Of a stretch of 39,918 bases of DNA, positions 1 to 8,421 are shown one piece after another (the first letter of the stretch is position 1; each line of letters starts with the position of its first letter). The notes beneath the pieces were generated by a model. The model was not told the DNA's origin and ran no database searches. It was given only the letters and a program-made list of their open reading frames with translations. The translations under genes and the position numbers were made by a program. This DNA comes from Streptomyces swartbergensis (GTDB lineage: Bacteria > Actinomycetota > Actinomycetes > Streptomycetales > Streptomycetaceae), in contig NZ_NGFN01000017.1 of NCBI RefSeq assembly GCF_002148965.1, positions 8,736 through 48,653 on the forward strand. The letters run 5' to 3'.

Positions 1-3
1 ACG

Positions 4-261
4 ATGCCCATGGGGCTCTCCGTTCATGATTGGCTGCGTGGGCTGCTGTGGGGCGATCACCCCCCGGGCCGGGGGGTACCCGGAGCGCCGGGCGGAACGG
101 GCCGCACAGCGGCGTACAGCGCTGTTAGAGGGCCGGTTCTTCGGCGGCGGCCATGTCGCGCAGGCGGCTTGTAGTGGAACTGGTGGGCGCAGGTGATCGT
201 GACTGAGGACGCGTACGGCATCGACTGGGTGGGCCTCTATCTCTCCCGCAGTGCGCCATGA
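4..261 (+). pseudogene. Unidentified decayed coding remnant at the left edge
   Basis: The family is not recognised. Protein-like sequence jumps between frames. The first frame opens with MGLSVHDWLRGLLWGDHP; a second frame around 90-165 reads ERRAERAAQRRTALLEGRFF; the first frame resumes after a TAG at 172-174 with WNWWAQVIVTEDAYGIDW and stops at 259-261. Switching frames plus an internal stop suggests a dead gene, or the tail of a gene that continues left of the window. It has no intact neighbour on the plus strand. The alternative is chance reading frames, which are common at this GC content. Confidence 0.35.
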
Positions 262-363
262 TCACGTAGCGCGTCCCCGAGTTCAGGCGAAGCACTCGGT
301 GTCCACAGAGAAGGGGCGACCGGGTCGTCTGACTGCTCGCCCGTTGCCGGAGGCGCCGGGCCG

Positions 364-427
364 TCATGTACGTGAGGTCAATGAGTACCGATCCTGGGAT
401 CGGTACTCATTGACCTCACGTACATGA
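364..427. repeat. Perfect inverted repeat, 31-bp arms with 2-nt centre
   Basis: Bases 364-394 are the exact reverse complement of 397-427, with only 395-396 (TG) unpaired. The arms contain the unit GAGGTCAATGAGTACCGATC. The repeat lies 20 bases beyond the stop of the minus-strand HTH remnant (447), so it could act as a terminator. A perfect 31-bp stem with a 2-nt loop and moderate GC is unlike ordinary Streptomyces terminators; an inverted duplication, a mobile-element end or a cloning/assembly fold-back are alternatives. Confidence 0.9.
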
Positions 428-446
428 GTTCTGGTCTCGGAGCCGC

Positions 447-614
447 TCAGGTTGCTCGACGCAGAGGGACGACGACGTCCTCGCCGGTGCACTTCGCACT
501 GAGCCGGTAATAGCTGATGTGCGCGAGCCGCTCGGATTCCTCGAGCCATCCAGCCTCTACGACCTGGCGCCTGGTGCGGGAGAAGACGGTCGGGGTGTCG
601 GCGAGCTGTATGAC
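447..614 (-). pseudogene. C-terminal fragment of a helix-turn-helix protein
   Basis: Reading on the minus strand from about 614 down to the stop at 447 gives a winged-helix-like stretch: a recognition-helix segment SRTRRQVVEAGWLEESERL followed by AHISYYRLSAK and a basic C-terminus. Upstream of about 614 the frame loses protein character, and the opposite strand looks coding instead, so the N-terminal part appears to have been lost at a junction. The exact regulator family cannot be named. The large palindrome 364-427 lies just downstream. Confidence 0.45.
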
Positions 615-650
615 CCGGAGGACCCGTGGCAGGGGCCGGCGTGGCAGGAC

Positions 651-881
651 ATGGATGCCCGAGCCAGACGCCGGCTCATCGGTCGAGTCCTCGGGCTGGC
701 TACGGCGATCGTCGTGGTCCTGGGAGCGATGTCCCAGCTCTCCAGCGGCTCCGGCAGCGGCGTCAACAGGCCCGGCGATACGGTCTCGACGCAGTCGGAC
801 GATGTCTTGGACCAAGTCCCCACGGGGACTGCCGCCCCGGCCCCGGGACGACCCGCATCACCGCTCGTCACCAAGGGGTAG
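651..881 (+). CDS. Small membrane protein, probably N-terminally truncated
   Basis: The product from ATG 651 is 76 aa: a basic stretch (MDARARRRLIGR) followed by one hydrophobic segment (VLGLATAIVVVLGAM), then a Ser/Gly- and Pro/Ala-rich tail, as in a single-pass protein with an extracytoplasmic tail. The frame is open further upstream (ATG 519) and reads LYDPEDPWQGPAWQD just before 651, which looks coding. The part before about 605 overlaps the minus-strand HTH remnant, so the original N-terminus may have been lost there. No function can be assigned. It could be a pseudogene remnant. Confidence 0.4.
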   Translation: MDARARRRLIGRVLGLATAIVVVLGAMSQLSSGSGSGVNRPGDTVSTQSDDVLDQVPTGTAAPAPGRPASPLVTKG

Positions 882-902
882 AGACGGTGCAGCCGGCAGA
901 GG

Positions 903-947
903 AACGGGCCCGTGCTCACCAAGGCGCAAGGTGTGCACGGGCCCGTT
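903..947 (-). terminator. Hairpin terminator for the AGCS symporter gene
   Basis: Bases 903-920 pair with 930-947: an 18-bp stem with one mismatch (916/934) and a 9-nt loop (921-929). The outer 12 bp (AACGGGCCCGTG) are perfect. It sits 27 bases beyond the stop of the minus-strand symporter gene (975) and also just after the plus-strand ORF ending at 881, so it could serve both strands. There is no long T-run, as is usual in Streptomyces. Confidence 0.75.
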
Positions 948-974
948 CAGGAGCCGGGCCGCCGGGGGGGACGG

Positions 975-2513
975 TCAGACGGTGGTCTTCACCGACTCCT
1001 GGTCTTCGTCGCCCTCGGCGGTCTCACCCGCGTTACGGGCGCGGACGAACTCCAGGAAGGAGTTGAGCTCGCGCTTGACGACCGGTGCGAGGAGATACAG
1101 GCCGATGATGTTGATGACGGCGAGCATGAAGAGCACCGCGTCGGCCATGTCGATCAGGGTCTGCAGCGTCAGCAGCGAACCGGTGATCGCGAACAGCGTG
1201 TACACGACCTTGTAGGTCAGCTCGCTGGTCCTGCTGCGGCCGAAGAGGTGCGTCCAGGCCTTGAGGCCGTAGTAACCCCACGTCAGCACGGTGGAGATGG
1301 CGAACAGCAGCACCGCGACGGTGAGGATGTACGGGAACCAGGGCAGGACCGTCTCGAAGGCGTCGGAGGTGATCGTGACACCGCCGATGGACTCGGGGTC
1401 CTTGCGGGCCTCGGCCCAGCTGGCCGGGTTGGCGATGACGATGGTCAGCGCGGTCATCGTGCAGATGACGACGGTGTCGATGAACGGCTCCAGCAGGGCG
1501 ACGAGGCCCTCGCTGGCGGGGTGCTTCGTCTTCACCGCTGAGTGGGCGATCGGGGCGGATCCGAGACCCGCCTCGTTGGAGAACGCGGCCCGCTTGAAGC
1601 CGATGATCAACGCACCGAGCACACCACCGGCGACACCCTCCGGGTTGAAGGCGCCTTCGATGATCGTACCGATGGCGGCCGGGACGGCGGTGACGTGCAC
1701 CAGGATGACGACCAGGCAGGCCGCGATGTAGATGCCTGCCATGGCCGGCACGAGCCTGCTGGTCACGGTGGCGATGGAACGGATGCCGCCGAGCAGCACG
1801 ATGCCGACGAGCGCGGCGATGAGGATGCCGAAGAACAGCGCGCCGGCGGAGGAGCCCATCAGGCCGTCCTCGCCGCCGGTGACGGAGACCAGCTGGGCGT
1901 AGGACTGGTTGATCTGGAAGAGGTTGCCGCCGAACAGGCCGAAGAACAGGACCATGAAGGAGGCGAGGACCGCGAGGACCTTGCCGAGCTTCTTGCCGCC
2001 CGCGCCGAAGCGTTCGGCGAGGCCCTTGGGCAGGTAGTGCATCGGGCCGCCGGAAACGGTGCCGTCGGCGTGCACCTCGCGGTACTTCACGCCGAGGGTG
2101 ACCTCGACGAACTTGGTGGCCATGCCGAGCAGGCCGCACAGGATCATCCAGAACGTCGCGCCCGGGCCACCGATGGACACGGCTACGGCCACACCGGCGA
2201 TGTTCCCGAGGCCGACCGTGCCGGAGACGGCGGCGGTCAGCGCCTGGAAGTGGTTGACCTCACCGGCCGAGCCCTTCTCGTCGTACTTTCCCCGCACCAC
2301 GTCGACGGCGAGTCTGAACTTGCGGATCTGCACGAATCCGAACCAGCCGGTGAAGACCAGGCCGGCGACGACGAGCCAGGCCACGATCAGCGGCAGCTCC
2401 GCTCCGCCGACGGAAACGGAGTAGAAGACGACTTCCCCGAGCCACGTGGCTATGGGTTCGAAGAACCCGCTGACGGCTTGGTCGACGGACTGGGTGACGG
2501 AGTCGAGTGACAC
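975..2513 (-). CDS. Sodium:alanine (amino acid) symporter, AGCS family
   Basis: This is an integral membrane carrier taking up alanine/glycine-type amino acids with sodium. From GTG 2513 the product is 512 aa, usual for the family, with about ten hydrophobic segments. Family signatures seen include the GTVGLGNIAGVAVAVSIGGP segment, FKRAAFSNEAGLGSAPIAHS, GGPMHYLP and the closing TWGYYGLKAW block. The frame is open upstream to 2705, but that extension is Arg/Pro/Ser-rich and not family-like; GTG 2513 is preceded by GAGGT at good spacing. The charged tail (about 480-512) is cytoplasmic in character. The gene stands alone, with a hairpin at 903-947 downstream. Substrate specificity cannot be read from the sequence. 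Confidence 0.93.
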   Translation of the reverse strand: MSLDSVTQSVDQAVSGFFEPIATWLGEVVFYSVSVGGAELPLIVAWLVVAGLVFTGWFGFVQIRKFRLAVDVVRGKYDEKGSAGEVNHFQALTAAVSGTVGLGNIAGVAVAVSIGGPGATFWMILCGLLGMATKFVEVTLGVKYREVHADGTVSGGPMHYLPKGLAERFGAGGKKLGKVLAVLASFMVLFFGLFGGNLFQINQSYAQLVSVTGGEDGLMGSSAGALFFGILIAALVGIVLLGGIRSIATVTSRLVPAMAGIYIAACLVVILVHVTAVPAAIGTIIEGAFNPEGVAGGVLGALIIGFKRAAFSNEAGLGSAPIAHSAVKTKHPASEGLVALLEPFIDTVVICTMTALTIVIANPASWAEARKDPESIGGVTITSDAFETVLPWFPYILTVAVLLFAISTVLTWGYYGLKAWTHLFGRSRTSELTYKVVYTLFAITGSLLTLQTLIDMADAVLFMLAVINIIGLYLLAPVVKRELNSFLEFVRARNAGETAEGDEDQESVKTTV

Positions 2514-2882
2514 GGTGGCTACCTCGATGGCGCAGGACCGGAGCACGGGGTGAGTGCTGCCGGTTGATGTGCGGTTGGTGGGAGTGGACGCCGACGGCTG
2601 AACGCCGGCCTTGGGAACGCGGCCCACGGATGCGGACCGTGATCGCCCTGAGCATGTTGCCGGTGCATGCCGACCACTCCGCAGTGCGGCGAGGAGTAGT
2701 ACCACCTGCGGAGTTGCGTTGTTCTACCACGGACTTTGCGAGACCTTTAGTAACGCAGATCACATAACCGTCGGTGATGAGGGAAAGTGCCAGCGAGCGA
2801 TATCAATCCGTTATCCGGAGACCGGGATACGTGCATCGGACACATGCCTGAGCCGATGCCAGGGCCCCCGGACCCGCTGCCC
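2514..2882. other. Intergenic region upstream of the AGCS gene
   Basis: This region lies between the symporter start and the GH15 stop. It should hold the symporter promoter on the minus strand. I looked for a glycine riboswitch, which often precedes AGCS genes, and found no recognisable core. Only a short interrupted inverted repeat (TATCC/GGATA around 2812-2830) was seen. No gene is supported here. Confidence 0.5.
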
Positions 2883-4724
2883 TCACCGAAACCACGCGTG
2901 GGTGGAGAGCTCCGGGCGTACGCCGCGCTGCGTGCGGGCGAGGACGACGGCGCTGGACAGCAGCCCGACGTGGCTGAGTGCCTGGGGGAAGTTGCCGAGG
3001 AAGGAGCGGTCTGCGGGGTCGATCTGTTCGGCGAACAGGCCGAGGGTGCTGGCGTAGGAGCACAGCTGCTCGAACAGCTCGGAAGCTTCGTCGACGCGGC
3101 CCTGGCCCGCGAGGTTGTCCACAAGCCAGAAACTGCACAGCAGGAAGGCGCCCTCGGGCTCCTGGAGTCCGTCGGGTGAGTCCTGCGGCAGGTAGCGGTA
3201 CAGCAGGCCGTCGCCCGCGCCGAGGCGTTCGGTGATCGCCTGCGTGGTGGCGATCATGCGGGGGTGGTCGGCGGGAAGGACGCGTCTGAGGGGCAGGGCG
3301 AGCAGGGAGGCGTCCAGGCCGCCTCTTGCGCCGAGGTGCTCTGTGAAGGAGTGCGTGTGCTCGTCCCAGGCGTCGTGGATGATCCGTCCGGTGAGGTGGC
3401 GGGCCTCCGCAGCCCACGTGGTGGCGTTGCCTGGGAGATTCAGGCGGGTGGCGAGTCGTGCGGCGCGGTCGAGCGCCACCTGGCACATCGCTGCCGAGTA
3501 CGTGAACGGGCGTCCGTGGGTGCGTACTTCCCAGATGCCGTGATCCGGTCTTCTCCAAGCGGTGCGGGCCTGCTCGGCCAGGCCTGCCAGTCGGTGCCAC
3601 AGGCCGGCGCTCAACGTTCGGCCTGTGGCTGCCCATTGGAAGGCGCAGTCGAGAAGTTCTCCATAGACGTCGTGCTGAAGCTGTTCGGCGGCGGCGTTTC
3701 CCCACCGTACGGGTGCGGAGCGGCGGTAGCCTTCCAGTTCTTCGTCGATCACTTCCGGCGGCGGTGGCCGGCCGTCCACGTCGTACAGCACGCGCATTCG
3801 TCCGTCCCGCCAGGCGGCGGACAGCGCCCAGTGGAGGAAGCCTCCGGCTTCGTCGGGAAGGCCGATGCGGCGCAGGGCGAAGACGGTGTACGCCGCGTCG
3901 CGAATCCACGCGTAGCGGTAGTCCCAGTTCCGGTCGCCTCCGATGCGTTCGGGCAGGGAGGACGTCGGGGCGGCGACGATGGCGCCGTTTTCGACGTAGT
4001 CGAGAAGCTTCAGGGTGATGACCGAGCGGCGCACCAGGTCAGTGCGGGGAGTGTCGTCCACTACGAAAGCCGACCAGCGGCGCCACGCCCGTACGGTGTC
4101 GTCGACGCACTGGGAAACTGATCGTCCCGAGTTGGCGCCCCGTCGTTCACTCCAGCGCATTCGGAACCAGACGTCCTCGCCCTGGTTCAGGGACAGGGTG
4201 CACCGGGGACCGGGCAGTGGCCGCGAGGCGGTCAGGCGCAGCTTCAGGGCTTGCCGGGGACACGTCAGGTGCCAGCCCGCGGCCTGACGCTCGACGTGGG
4301 TCTCACCCCGCGGCTGTACCGCCACTGCCAGATCGACAGAGCCCTGTGTGACGCGCGCGTGCCGGACCAGCTCTCCTGTGCCGACGGGGGCGTCCACCTC
4401 CAACCGCGCCCCTGGTTGCAGGAGGAACGCATCGGTGATCTCGACGACTCCGGTGTCCGCACGCAGTTCTGTCACGAGGACGCCGGTGTCCTCGATGTAG
4501 TGCTGGCGGCTCAGCCGTAGCGTGTCCGGTCTCAGCAGGAACGAGCCGCCGCGGTGGCGGTCGAGCAGGGAGCAGAACAGGGGCGGGGCGTCGAACCGGG
4601 GAACGCACATGAAGCTGATGGCGCCGTCGCGGCCCACCAGGGCGCACCCCCGGCCGTCGCCGATCAGGCCGTGGTCCTCGATCGGCAGGTATCCCTCATG
4701 TGGCGCCGGCGACCACTCGTTCAT
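2883..4724 (-). CDS. GH15 glycoside hydrolase (glucoamylase/trehalase-like)
   Basis: This is an inverting (alpha/alpha)6-barrel enzyme, probably cytoplasmic because no signal peptide is present. It should release glucose from alpha-glucans or trehalose. The product is 613 aa from ATG 4724. The N-terminal beta-sandwich opens with YLPIEDHGLIGDGRGCALVG and PRFDAPPLFCSLLD, typical of bacterial GH15. The barrel has RIGGDRNWDYRYAWIRDAAY, the catalytic-acid region DHGIWEVRTHGRPFTYS, and the base region EQIDPADRSFLGNFPQALSH. An in-frame GTG at 4742 is the alternative start; neither has a convincing ribosome site. It lies 33 bases after the stop of the PucR-type gene on the same strand, so the two were probably co-transcribed. 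Glucoamylase and trehalase cannot be told apart by eye. Confidence 0.88.
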   Translation of the reverse strand: MNEWSPAPHEGYLPIEDHGLIGDGRGCALVGRDGAISFMCVPRFDAPPLFCSLLDRHRGGSFLLRPDTLRLSRQHYIEDTGVLVTELRADTGVVEITDAFLLQPGARLEVDAPVGTGELVRHARVTQGSVDLAVAVQPRGETHVERQAAGWHLTCPRQALKLRLTASRPLPGPRCTLSLNQGEDVWFRMRWSERRGANSGRSVSQCVDDTVRAWRRWSAFVVDDTPRTDLVRRSVITLKLLDYVENGAIVAAPTSSLPERIGGDRNWDYRYAWIRDAAYTVFALRRIGLPDEAGGFLHWALSAAWRDGRMRVLYDVDGRPPPPEVIDEELEGYRRSAPVRWGNAAAEQLQHDVYGELLDCAFQWAATGRTLSAGLWHRLAGLAEQARTAWRRPDHGIWEVRTHGRPFTYSAAMCQVALDRAARLATRLNLPGNATTWAAEARHLTGRIIHDAWDEHTHSFTEHLGARGGLDASLLALPLRRVLPADHPRMIATTQAITERLGAGDGLLYRYLPQDSPDGLQEPEGAFLLCSFWLVDNLAGQGRVDEASELFEQLCSYASTLGLFAEQIDPADRSFLGNFPQALSHVGLLSSAVVLARTQRGVRPELSTHAWFR

Positions 4725-4757
4725 GCGTGACTCTGTACCCACCGGGGGCGGACCGGA

Positions 4758-5946
4758 TCACTCGGAGGGCTGCAGCGGCCGGGCCGGCCAGTCCAGGAGG
4801 CGGGCGCCGAGGGCGGCGGTCTGCAGGATGTACCGCTGGTCGGGATCGGTGGGGTCGTGGCCGGTGAGGTGCCGGATGCGCCCGAGCCGATAGGTGACGG
4901 TGCGCACGCTCACCCCGAGTCGGCGGGCCGTGGTGGTGTTCAGGCAGCCGCAGGCGAAGAACGCGGTGAGGGTTTCCAGGAGTGTCCTCGGCCCGCCACG
5001 TTGCGCCTTCGAGGCCGCCCAGGACGGTGGCCACCAGGTCGGTGATGGCGGCGCGGTCCCTGCCGAGGACCTGGAACACCAGCAGGTCCGAGGCGTGCAC
5101 GCACGACGCGGTCAGACCGAGCTGGGTGGCGAGGTCGAGGGTGCTGCGTGCCTCCTGGTAGGAACGGACGATGCCGCTGGGGCCAGGCCGGGGGCGGCTG
5201 ACGGCGATCCTGCACCGTGCGTCGACGGCATGGCGCACCGCGCCGGCGAAGAAGTCCGTGACCTCCGGTACCGCGCCGGGCGATACACACACGAGCAGGC
5301 TGTCCTTGGTGGTGATGAGTACGTCCTGGGTGCTGAACCGGGCGGCCAGTGCCTCTTCGACATAGCGCGAGGTGTCGTCGCCCGCACGGAAGGGCTTGCC
5401 CGCCCGGGCGACGGCCACGCTGTGCGGCCCCACCAGCCGTAGCTCGAATCGTTCGGCCCGCTCGGCAAGCCGGCCCAGACCTGTCCGGCCGTCGAGGAGG
5501 TCGTCGACGAACTCGCGTCGCATCGCCTCTTCGCCTCGGATGGCCGCGCGATGGGCGGTTTCGTAGCCCTCCGTCAGAGCCACCGTCGCCTCACCGATCG
5601 CCCTGATCAGAGACGAGCCGACCTCTCTGAGATCGTCGGGCTCCAAGGCCGGGCCGGCGCCCGAGAGGTCTGTCCACACACGGCAGACCGAGGTCAGATA
5701 CTCGGCGACCAGGAACCGCAGGGCCGTTCCGCGGCCGGCCGCTGTGGCGGCGAGCTGCCGCAGCCCCTCAAGGTCCTCATCAGGCAGTCGCCGCCTGTCG
5801 AGGCAGGTGCTGGCGAGCTGCTTCAGGTGCCGGTCCCAGGCCGCCGCCGTAGGTCTGTTCTCAGGCACGGTCGCGGCATGCGGCGCGGCGACTCCGGCAG
5901 CCGGAGCCACCGCAACCGGATCTTGGGAACGCTTTCCCGCCGCCAT
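4758..5946 (-). pseudogene. PucR/CdaR-type regulator broken by a +1 frameshift
   Basis: The first ~315 codons from ATG 5946 give a good PucR-like regulator with a GGDEF-like middle section and the lead-in DLVATVLGGLEGA. The frame then turns to Arg/His/Pro-rich nonsense. Moving one frame over restores the C-terminal HTH: TLLETLTAFFACGCLNTTTA, then RRLGVSVRTVTYRLGRIRHL and a normal end at the TGA 4758-4760. One extra base in the TT at about 5001-5002 accounts for it exactly; the repaired protein would be 395 aa. As written, the DNA-binding domain is lost. This may be a true mutation or a sequencing slip. The GH15 gene follows directly, so it is the obvious candidate target. Confidence 0.8.
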
Positions 5947-6068
5947 GGCCCCATTTTGCCGAAGGACGGCAAAGTGCGCCGGGTCGAGACGGCCGTGTTT
6001 GTGCAGGCTCGGCAGGGGTCCCGCTGATCCGCACGGGTAATCCGTGAGTAAAACGCCCCGTGAGAGCC

Positions 6069-6221
6069 ATGCGAAACATGGTCCGCGACGGCAGGGCAGT
6101 GTCCGACCGGGAGGCGGTGCGGATCGACGTCGTCGATCTCGTGGCGCCGTCCCGGGATGCCCTGCTCACCGAGCGGGACGGCCGCCGCGTCACGGTCGGC
6201 CCACAGGACGCGCACAGGTGA
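6069..6221 (+). CDS. Small hypothetical protein (50 aa)
   Basis: Not recognised. The ORF runs from ATG 6069, preceded by GAGAG, to TGA 6219-6221, and its content looks coding: VSDREAVRIDVVDLVAPSRD then ALLTERDGRRVTVGPQDAHR. It has no membrane segment or signal. It ends 5 bases before the DUF3040 gene, so translation may be coupled and the two probably form one transcript. An internal ATG at 6078 is an alternative start. It may be a chance ORF in the leader of the DUF3040 gene. Confidence 0.5.
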   Translation: MRNMVRDGRAVSDREAVRIDVVDLVAPSRDALLTERDGRRVTVGPQDAHR

Positions 6222-6226
6222 TCGGT

Positions 6227-6634
6227 ATGAACCCCTCGATGGACGACCGGCGCATCCTCGCCGAGATCGAGCGGCGCCTGGCCCGGGACGATCCCGAGCT
6301 GGCCGCGCTGCTGGACGCGCTCAACCACCAGTTCCCCGATCCGAAGGAGGAGACCGGCAGCCGGAACGACGACGGGAAACGGCTTGACTGGCGCTGGAAG
6401 GCCATCGTGGCGTTCGCCCTCGTGCTGGTGCTGGGCCTGACCCTCATGGCGGTCTTCAGCAGATCGCCCTCGACCGACGACAACCACGGACCGCCGAACA
6501 GCCGTGCGCCGGTCGTGTCCGTCCATATCCAGGGCAGGGGCACCCGGCCCCGGGCGGGCACCAAGCCAACGCCGGCCGGGCGTCACCGACCATCCACCGG
6601 CCTTCCGAGAGGGGAGCCTCATGCGCGCACATGA
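6227..6634 (+). CDS. DUF3040-type small membrane protein
   Basis: The product is 135 aa from ATG 6227. The N-terminal helix DDRRILAEIERRLARDDPEL matches the start of DUF3040 proteins, a widespread actinobacterial family of unknown function. After a charged linker comes one clear membrane segment (IVAFALVLVLGLTLMAVF, about residues 63-80), then a Pro/Arg/Gly-rich tail of low complexity. A typical DUF3040 protein often has two membrane helices; only one is seen, and the tail from residue ~85 looks degenerate, so the 3' part may have drifted. Its end overlaps the next start (6621) by 14 bases. Confidence 0.72.
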   Translation: MNPSMDDRRILAEIERRLARDDPELAALLDALNHQFPDPKEETGSRNDDGKRLDWRWKAIVAFALVLVLGLTLMAVFSRSPSTDDNHGPPNSRAPVVSVHIQGRGTRPRAGTKPTPAGRHRPSTGLPRGEPHART

Positions 6635-6809
6635 TCTCGCGCCGTCGCCCAAGGCCGCTCCCGACTGCCCGGCCCTGGAGATCGCGGAACTGATGGGCCA
6701 CACCCGGAGTCCCCTCGGCGCGGTTGCCGACCGGGGCGCCGGCGGCCCGGACCGCCTCCTCGGCGTCGTCACGGCAGCCCACCTGCTGCACCAGCTCCTC
6801 CAGACGTGA
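6621..6809 (+). CDS. Shrunken CBS-domain protein (62 aa)
   Basis: ATG 6621 follows a strong AGAGGGGAG ribosome site. The product begins MRAHDLAPSP, like small Streptomyces CBS-pair proteins of about 135 aa. It then continues directly into what resembles the end of the second CBS motif: ALEIAELMGHTRSPLGAVAD and RLLGVVTAAHLLHQLLQ. The central part, including the first CBS motif, appears to be missing, as if removed by an in-frame deletion. CBS pairs bind adenosine nucleotides; half a pair could do so only as a multimer. It overlaps the DUF3040 gene by 14 bases and lies 60 bases before nhaA. Confidence 0.6.
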   Translation: MRAHDLAPSPKAAPDCPALEIAELMGHTRSPLGAVADRGAGGPDRLLGVVTAAHLLHQLLQT

Positions 6810-6869
6810 GGCGGCGCACCGGTTCACCGTGCCCGGGAGACCGCTCCCGGTCATCGAAAGGTCGGCCAC

Positions 6870-8243
6870 ATGCCCGGACGCAGCCGCAGGAACCGCACCT
6901 TCCTCGGCCGTCTCCCGCTGCCCGAGCGGACGTTCGTGGCGGACGCCCTGCGCACCGAGACGGTCGGCGGCATGGTGCTGCTCGTTGCGGCTGCCGTGGC
7001 GCTGGTGTGGGCCAACACCCCGTTGAGCAGCGCGTACGAGTCCATACGGGACTTCCACTTCGGCATCGAGGCGCTGGGCCTGGAGCTCTCCCTGGCCCAC
7101 TGGACGGCCGACGGGCTGCTGGCCATCTTCTTCTTCGTCGCCGGCGCGGAACTCAAGCGTGAGCTGGTGGTCGGCGAGCTGCGTCACCCGGGAACGGCGG
7201 TGCTGCCGGTGATCGCGGCGTTCTGCGGCATGGCGGTACCGGCCTTGGTCTATGGGCTTGTCACCACGAGCATGGGCGGAACGTGGAACGGCTGGGCCGT
7301 CCCCATGGCCACCGACATCGCCTTCGCCCTGGGTGTGCTCGCGGTGATCGGCACCCATCTGCCCTCGGCGCTGCGTGCCTTCCTGCTGACGCTGGCGGTG
7401 GTCGACGACCTGGGGGCCGTCGTCGTCATCGCCCTCGTCTACACCTCGACCATCCACCTTCCGGCGCTCATCGGCGCCGTACTCGGGCTGGGGTTGTTCT
7501 TCCATCTGCACGACCGGCGGCGTGTGCACGGCTGGTACTGGTATCTGCCGCTCGCCGTGGTGATCTGGGGCCTGACGTACGCCAGCGGCATCCATGCCAC
7601 CGTGGCCGGAGTCGCCATGGGACTGCTGCTGCGGGTGGCGAAGGACGGTGAGAGAGGCCGGCGTCCAGCCGAGCAGATCGCGCACCTCGTCCGCCCCGTC
7701 TCCGCTGGAGTGGCCGTCCCCCTCTTCGCGCTGTTCTCGGCCGGCGTCAGCGTCTCCGGCGACACGCTCGGGGCTGTGGTCAGCGAACCCGAGCCGCTGG
7801 GCGTGGCGCTCGGCCTGGCCGCCGGCAAGGTTGTGGGCGTCTTCGGCGGCTCCTATATCGCCGTCCGCTTCACCCGGGCCAGGCTCAACCCGGCGCTCGC
7901 CTGGGCGGACGTGTTCGCAGTGGCCACGCTGGCGGGCATCGGCTTCACCGTCTCGCTGCTGATCGGCGAACTCACCTATCCGGATCCCGCAGACCTGGAG
8001 CACATCAAGGCCGCCGTCCTTCTCGGCTCCCTGGCCTCCGCGCTGCTGGCCTGCGTGCTGCTCAGACTGCGGAACAACAAGTACCGGCGGCTGTACGCGG
8101 AGGAGAACCGCGACGAGAACGCCGACGGCATCCCCGACATCTACCAACAGGCCGACTCGACTTCACCGCGGCCGACCACGGAGCCGCGGACTCAAGATCC
8201 GGACCGACACGGTCACAACGGCGGCAGATCTGCCGACTCATGA
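6870..8243 (+). CDS. nhaA: Na+/H+ antiporter NhaA
   Basis: This is a secondary antiporter in the cytoplasmic membrane exporting sodium (or lithium) for protons, important for pH and salt tolerance. The product is 457 aa with about eleven hydrophobic segments. Family marks are the N-terminal [32 protein letters not shown], the ATDIAFALGVLA helix break and the VVDDLGAV motif with the paired transport aspartates at residues 179-180, plus GIHATVAGVAMGLL. An acidic and Ser/Thr/Pro-rich C-terminal tail (about 405-457) extends beyond the E. coli protein, as in other actinobacterial versions. ATG 6870 follows AAAGG. It lies in a plus-strand block with the CBS and DUF3040 genes. Confidence 0.95.
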   Translation: MPGRSRRNRTFLGRLPLPERTFVADALRTETVGGMVLLVAAAVALVWANTPLSSAYESIRDFHFGIEALGLELSLAHWTADGLLAIFFFVAGAELKRELVVGELRHPGTAVLPVIAAFCGMAVPALVYGLVTTSMGGTWNGWAVPMATDIAFALGVLAVIGTHLPSALRAFLLTLAVVDDLGAVVVIALVYTSTIHLPALIGAVLGLGLFFHLHDRRRVHGWYWYLPLAVVIWGLTYASGIHATVAGVAMGLLLRVAKDGERGRRPAEQIAHLVRPVSAGVAVPLFALFSAGVSVSGDTLGAVVSEPEPLGVALGLAAGKVVGVFGGSYIAVRFTRARLNPALAWADVFAVATLAGIGFTVSLLIGELTYPDPADLEHIKAAVLLGSLASALLACVLLRLRNNKYRRLYAEENRDENADGIPDIYQQADSTSPRPTTEPRTQDPDRHGHNGGRSADS

Positions 8244-8421
8244 AGCACACGACGGGTCATCCACCCATGGCCAGGAACGTCGCATGCGTCGTCTTCCTCG
8301 TCACCTGCGCTCGCGGAGCGAGACTGGCAGTGGGCGGACTCTGTGCCGATCCGTTCCCGCGGGCACCCCGGCGGGTCGGGTTCGCCGCAGGGACACCTGC
8401 CCCGGTCCTCAGGAGATGGCG

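Noticed and set aside
1542..2510. 322-codon plus-strand open frame rich in Asp/Glu/Gly/His
   Set aside because: It is the antisense of the AGCS symporter; its composition is typical of a shadow frame at high GC.
2514..2760. Glycine riboswitch before the AGCS gene
   Set aside because: Looked for because of the family association; the conserved core and tandem aptamer layout are not present.
6456..8147. 563-codon minus-strand open frame
   Set aside because: It is the antisense of nhaA, which has clear transport aspartates and membrane helices on the plus strand.
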